A stretch of DNA of 45,106 bases from NCBI RefSeq assembly GCF_003967355.1, contig NZ_BIFH01000062.1, positions 1 through 45,106 on the forward strand, read 5' to 3'. Of this stretch, positions 43,059 to 45,106 are shown in pieces. Numbering within the stretch: position 1 is the first letter of the stretch; each line of letters begins with the position of its first letter. The translations under genes were made by a program, and so were the position numbers. This stretch comes from Embleya hyalina (GTDB taxonomy: Bacteria; Actinomycetota; Actinomycetes; Streptomycetales; Streptomycetaceae). Below the pieces are notes generated by a model. The model was not told the origin of the DNA, made no database searches, and saw only the letters and a program-made list of their open reading frames with translations.

Positions 43059-44270
43059 GTGATCAAGAGCCACGTCACCCGAACCGCCCCCGGCGCACCC
43101 CCCACCGGCCTCGTCCGCCGCCTGGTCCCGCGACGCACCCGTCGGGAATGGGCCGCCGACCTCGGCTACGCGCTCGGCGCCCTCGGACTCGGCTCGCTGA
43201 TCCTCGCGACCGCCCTCCAGGAGGACAACCCGCCGGGCGTCCTCCTCGAGGTCGTCCTCGGCGGCGTCATGTTCGTGGCCATGCTGCTGCTGCGCCGCAG
43301 TCGACCCACCGGGCTCACGGTGACCTGGATCCTCGTCGGCTTCTTCTCGGCCGCGGTCACCGGATCCGCGCCGGTGGCCCTGCTCAGCCTGGCCATCCAC
43401 CGGCCCTGGCGGGCCGTCGCGTCCGTCGCCGCCCTGGACATCACGCTCGTCACCGGCACCTTCTGGGTGGGCGCCACATCGGCCCGCGCCTACTGGACCT
43501 CGGTCCTGGCCATGACGCTGCTGATCACCACCGCCGTGGCCACCGGCATGCTGATCCGCTCCCAGCGCGAACTGACCGCGTCCTGGCGCGAGCGGGCCCG
43601 GCAGGCCGAGGAGGGCCAGCGACTGCGCGTGGAGGAGGCCCGCCACCTCGAACGCGAGCGGCTGGCCCGGGAGATGCACGACGTGCTCGCGCACCGGATC
43701 TCGCTGCTCGCGATCCACGCGGGCGCGCTGGAATACCGGGCCGGCGCCTCGCCCGAGGAGGCCCGCGCCGCCGAGGTGATCCGCCAATGCGCGTTCGAGG
43801 CGCTGGAGGACCTGCGCGAGGTGATCGGCGTCCTGCGGGCCCACCCCGACGACGACGGCGACGGCGAGCCCGAGCGGCCCCAGCCGGTACTGAACGACCT
43901 GCCCGCGCTGATCGAGGAGTCCCGCCTGGCCGGCGCGACCGTCGACCTGGACCTGGCGAACCTGCCGTCGGTATCGGGACGCACCGGCCGGCACGCGTAC
44001 CGGATCGTCCAGGAAGGGCTGACCAACGCCCGCAAACACGCCCCCGGCGCCCGGGTACGGGTCCTCGTCGCCCCCGCCCCCGACGACGGCCTCGCCATCG
44101 AGGTGGTCAACCGCCTCCCGCTCGGTCACCGCCCCACCGCCATCCCCGGCGCGGGCGCCGGCCTGATCGGCCTGCGCGAACGCGTCGCCCTGATCGGCGG
44201 CCGCCTCGACCACGGCCCCACCACCGACGGCGACTTCAGCCTGCGCGTGTGGCTACCGTTGGCCAAGTGA
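43059..44270 (+). CDS. NarL-type sensor histidine kinase
   Basis: 403 aa, GTG start. GGAG lies only 1 nt before it and TAGGCT ends 5 nt before it, so a leaderless transcript is plausible. Four to five membrane helices (about 34-165) form an intramembrane sensor without a large extracellular loop. The HisKA_3 helix has H207 in ERERLAREMHDVLAHRISLLAIHAG, and the HATPase has RIVQEGLTNARKHAPGARV with GAGLIGLRERVALIGG. It overlaps the regulator gene by GTGA. These kinases usually sense lipids, membrane state or cell-wall agents; the signal is unknown. Confidence 0.93.
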   Translation: MIKSHVTRTAPGAPPTGLVRRLVPRRTRREWAADLGYALGALGLGSLILATALQEDNPPGVLLEVVLGGVMFVAMLLLRRSRPTGLTVTWILVGFFSAAVTGSAPVALLSLAIHRPWRAVASVAALDITLVTGTFWVGATSARAYWTSVLAMTLLITTAVATGMLIRSQRELTASWRERARQAEEGQRLRVEEARHLERERLAREMHDVLAHRISLLAIHAGALEYRAGASPEEARAAEVIRQCAFEALEDLREVIGVLRAHPDDDGDGEPERPQPVLNDLPALIEESRLAGATVDLDLANLPSVSGRTGRHAYRIVQEGLTNARKHAPGARVRVLVAPAPDDGLAIEVVNRLPLGHRPTAIPGAGAGLIGLRERVALIGGRLDHGPTTDGDFSLRVWLPLAK

Positions 44271-44938
44271 AAAGTACCGACGGCTGTGTACGGGTCCTCG
44301 TCGTCGACGACGACGCGCTGGTTCGAGCCGGACTGGCCATGATGTTGTCCGGGCTGCCGGACGTCCGCGTCGTCGGGGAGGTGTCCGACGGCGCCGACGT
44401 GCTCGGCGCGGTCGACGAACACCGGCCCGACGTGGTGCTGATGGACATCCGGATGCCCCGAGTGGACGGCCTCGCCGCCACCGCCACCCTGCGGGCCCGC
44501 CCCGAGGCGCCGGAGGTGATCGTGATGACGACCTTCGACACCGACGACCACATCCTCAAGGCGATGCGGGCGGGCGCCGGCGGCTTCCTGCTCAAGCACA
44601 CCCCGCCCCCGGACATCGTCGAGGCCATCCGCCGCGTCGCCGCCGGCGAACCGATGCTCTCCCCCGACGTGCTGCGCCGCATGATGACCTACGTCGCCAC
44701 CACGGGAATCGACCCCCGCCGAGCCCGAGCCCAGTCCGCCCTCGCCCACCTCAGCGACGGCGAACGCGCCGTGGCCACACTCGTCGGCAAGGGCCACACG
44801 AACGCCGAAATCGGCAAGGAACTCTCCATCAGCATCGCCACGGTCAAGGCCTACGTCTCCCGACTGCTCACCAAGCTGGACCTCAACAACCGCGTACAGA
44901 TCGCACTGCTGGTACACGACGCATCCAACGACGCGTAA
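44267..44938 (+). CDS. NarL/LuxR-family response regulator
   Basis: 223 aa. GTG start overlapping the kinase stop. The receiver domain has D14/D15, phosphoacceptor D60 (LMDIRMP), T in VMTTFDTDDH and K in FLLKHTPP. The LuxR HTH (about 155-210) reads LSDGERAVATLVGKGHTNAEIGKELSISIATVKAYVSRLLTKLDLNNRVQIALLV. It is the second gene of the operon and likely binds the upstream inverted repeat. Confidence 0.95.
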   Translation: MKSTDGCVRVLVVDDDALVRAGLAMMLSGLPDVRVVGEVSDGADVLGAVDEHRPDVVLMDIRMPRVDGLAATATLRARPEAPEVIVMTTFDTDDHILKAMRAGAGGFLLKHTPPPDIVEAIRRVAAGEPMLSPDVLRRMMTYVATTGIDPRRARAQSALAHLSDGERAVATLVGKGHTNAEIGKELSISIATVKAYVSRLLTKLDLNNRVQIALLVHDASNDA

Positions 44939-44940
44939 CA

Positions 44941-44973
44941 CCCCGCGCGACACGGCGAACCGGGCACGCGGGG
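44941..44973 (+). terminator. hairpin after the NarL-type regulator
   Basis: CCCCGCG (44941-44947) pairs with CGCGGGG (44967-44973). No U-tract. The remaining 130 nt to the window edge hold no supported gene. Confidence 0.5.
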
Positions 44974-45106
44974 CGGGGTGGGGGTCGGGCATTTCCGGCG
45001 GACGTCGCACCTTTGGCTGCGGACCGACCGGCCCGGCACAGGGGGTGGGCCACTGCCGGCGCGCGGGGCTCCGAGACTCGAAGCTCCCAGCGAGACGGGT
45101 GCGTTG

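Overview
The window is dense, very GC-rich DNA from an actinomycete, most likely Streptomyces or a close relative. The evidence is strong third-position GC bias, frequent GTG starts, 4-nt stop/start overlaps, a lon gene behind a degenerate HspR-type (HAIR) site, a palindrome close to the MacR box known from Streptomyces, and an intergenic repeat (core AACGCCGGACGGGCTGA) that I associate with Streptomyces genomes. I see no tRNA, rRNA, CRISPR array, transposase or prophage gene. The species assignment is inference.

Layout. 0-4 kb: an AlkB-like dioxygenase, an enoyl-CoA hydratase-family protein and a divergent MprAB-like two-component system. 4-10.3 kb: a small ABM monooxygenase, a translationally coupled pair of membrane-anchored surface proteins (one with a VWA domain), and a coupled pair of glycosyltransferases (GT39-like and GT2-GtrA). 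10.5-14.4 kb: an epoxide-hydrolase-like enzyme, a SELENBP1/methanethiol-oxidase homologue, an unknown protein and a DODA-type extradiol dioxygenase. 14.5-22.1 kb: HrpA RNA helicase, a YiaA/B-type membrane protein, a lipoprotein with a Lys/Asp/Pro repeat, and Lon protease. 22.5-27.4 kb: a RibD/DHFR-fold reductase, a small unknown protein, an AraJ-like MFS exporter, and an FMN-reductase plus DHA2-exporter operon behind a MerR-type promoter. 27.4-27.9 kb: a noncoding 80-bp tandem repeat.

27.9-39.7 kb: an HdeD-like membrane protein, then what reads as a carboxylic-acid uptake and activation locus. It has an acyl-CoA ligase divergent from two overlapping acyl-CoA dehydrogenase genes, followed by a convergent branched-chain-amino-acid-type ABC transporter (binding protein, fused LivH-LivM permease, LivG, LivF) and a small membrane protein. 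40.2-45 kb: a spermidine-synthase-fold protein, an NTF2-like protein coupled to a DHA2 exporter, and a NarL-type two-component system.

The most informative non-coding signals are two copies of a CTGACR-N3-CRTCAG operator on either side of the spermidine-synthase-like gene. One is upstream of the Liv operon and the other upstream of the NTF2/exporter operon, which suggests a common regulator outside the window. Other operator-like sites precede the two-component genes, lon, the YiaA/B gene and the FMN-reductase operon. No single gene here is an obviously undescribed system. The best candidates for new biology are the coupled VWA/PPC-like surface pair, the shared-operator transport locus and the one-armed tandem terminator repeat.
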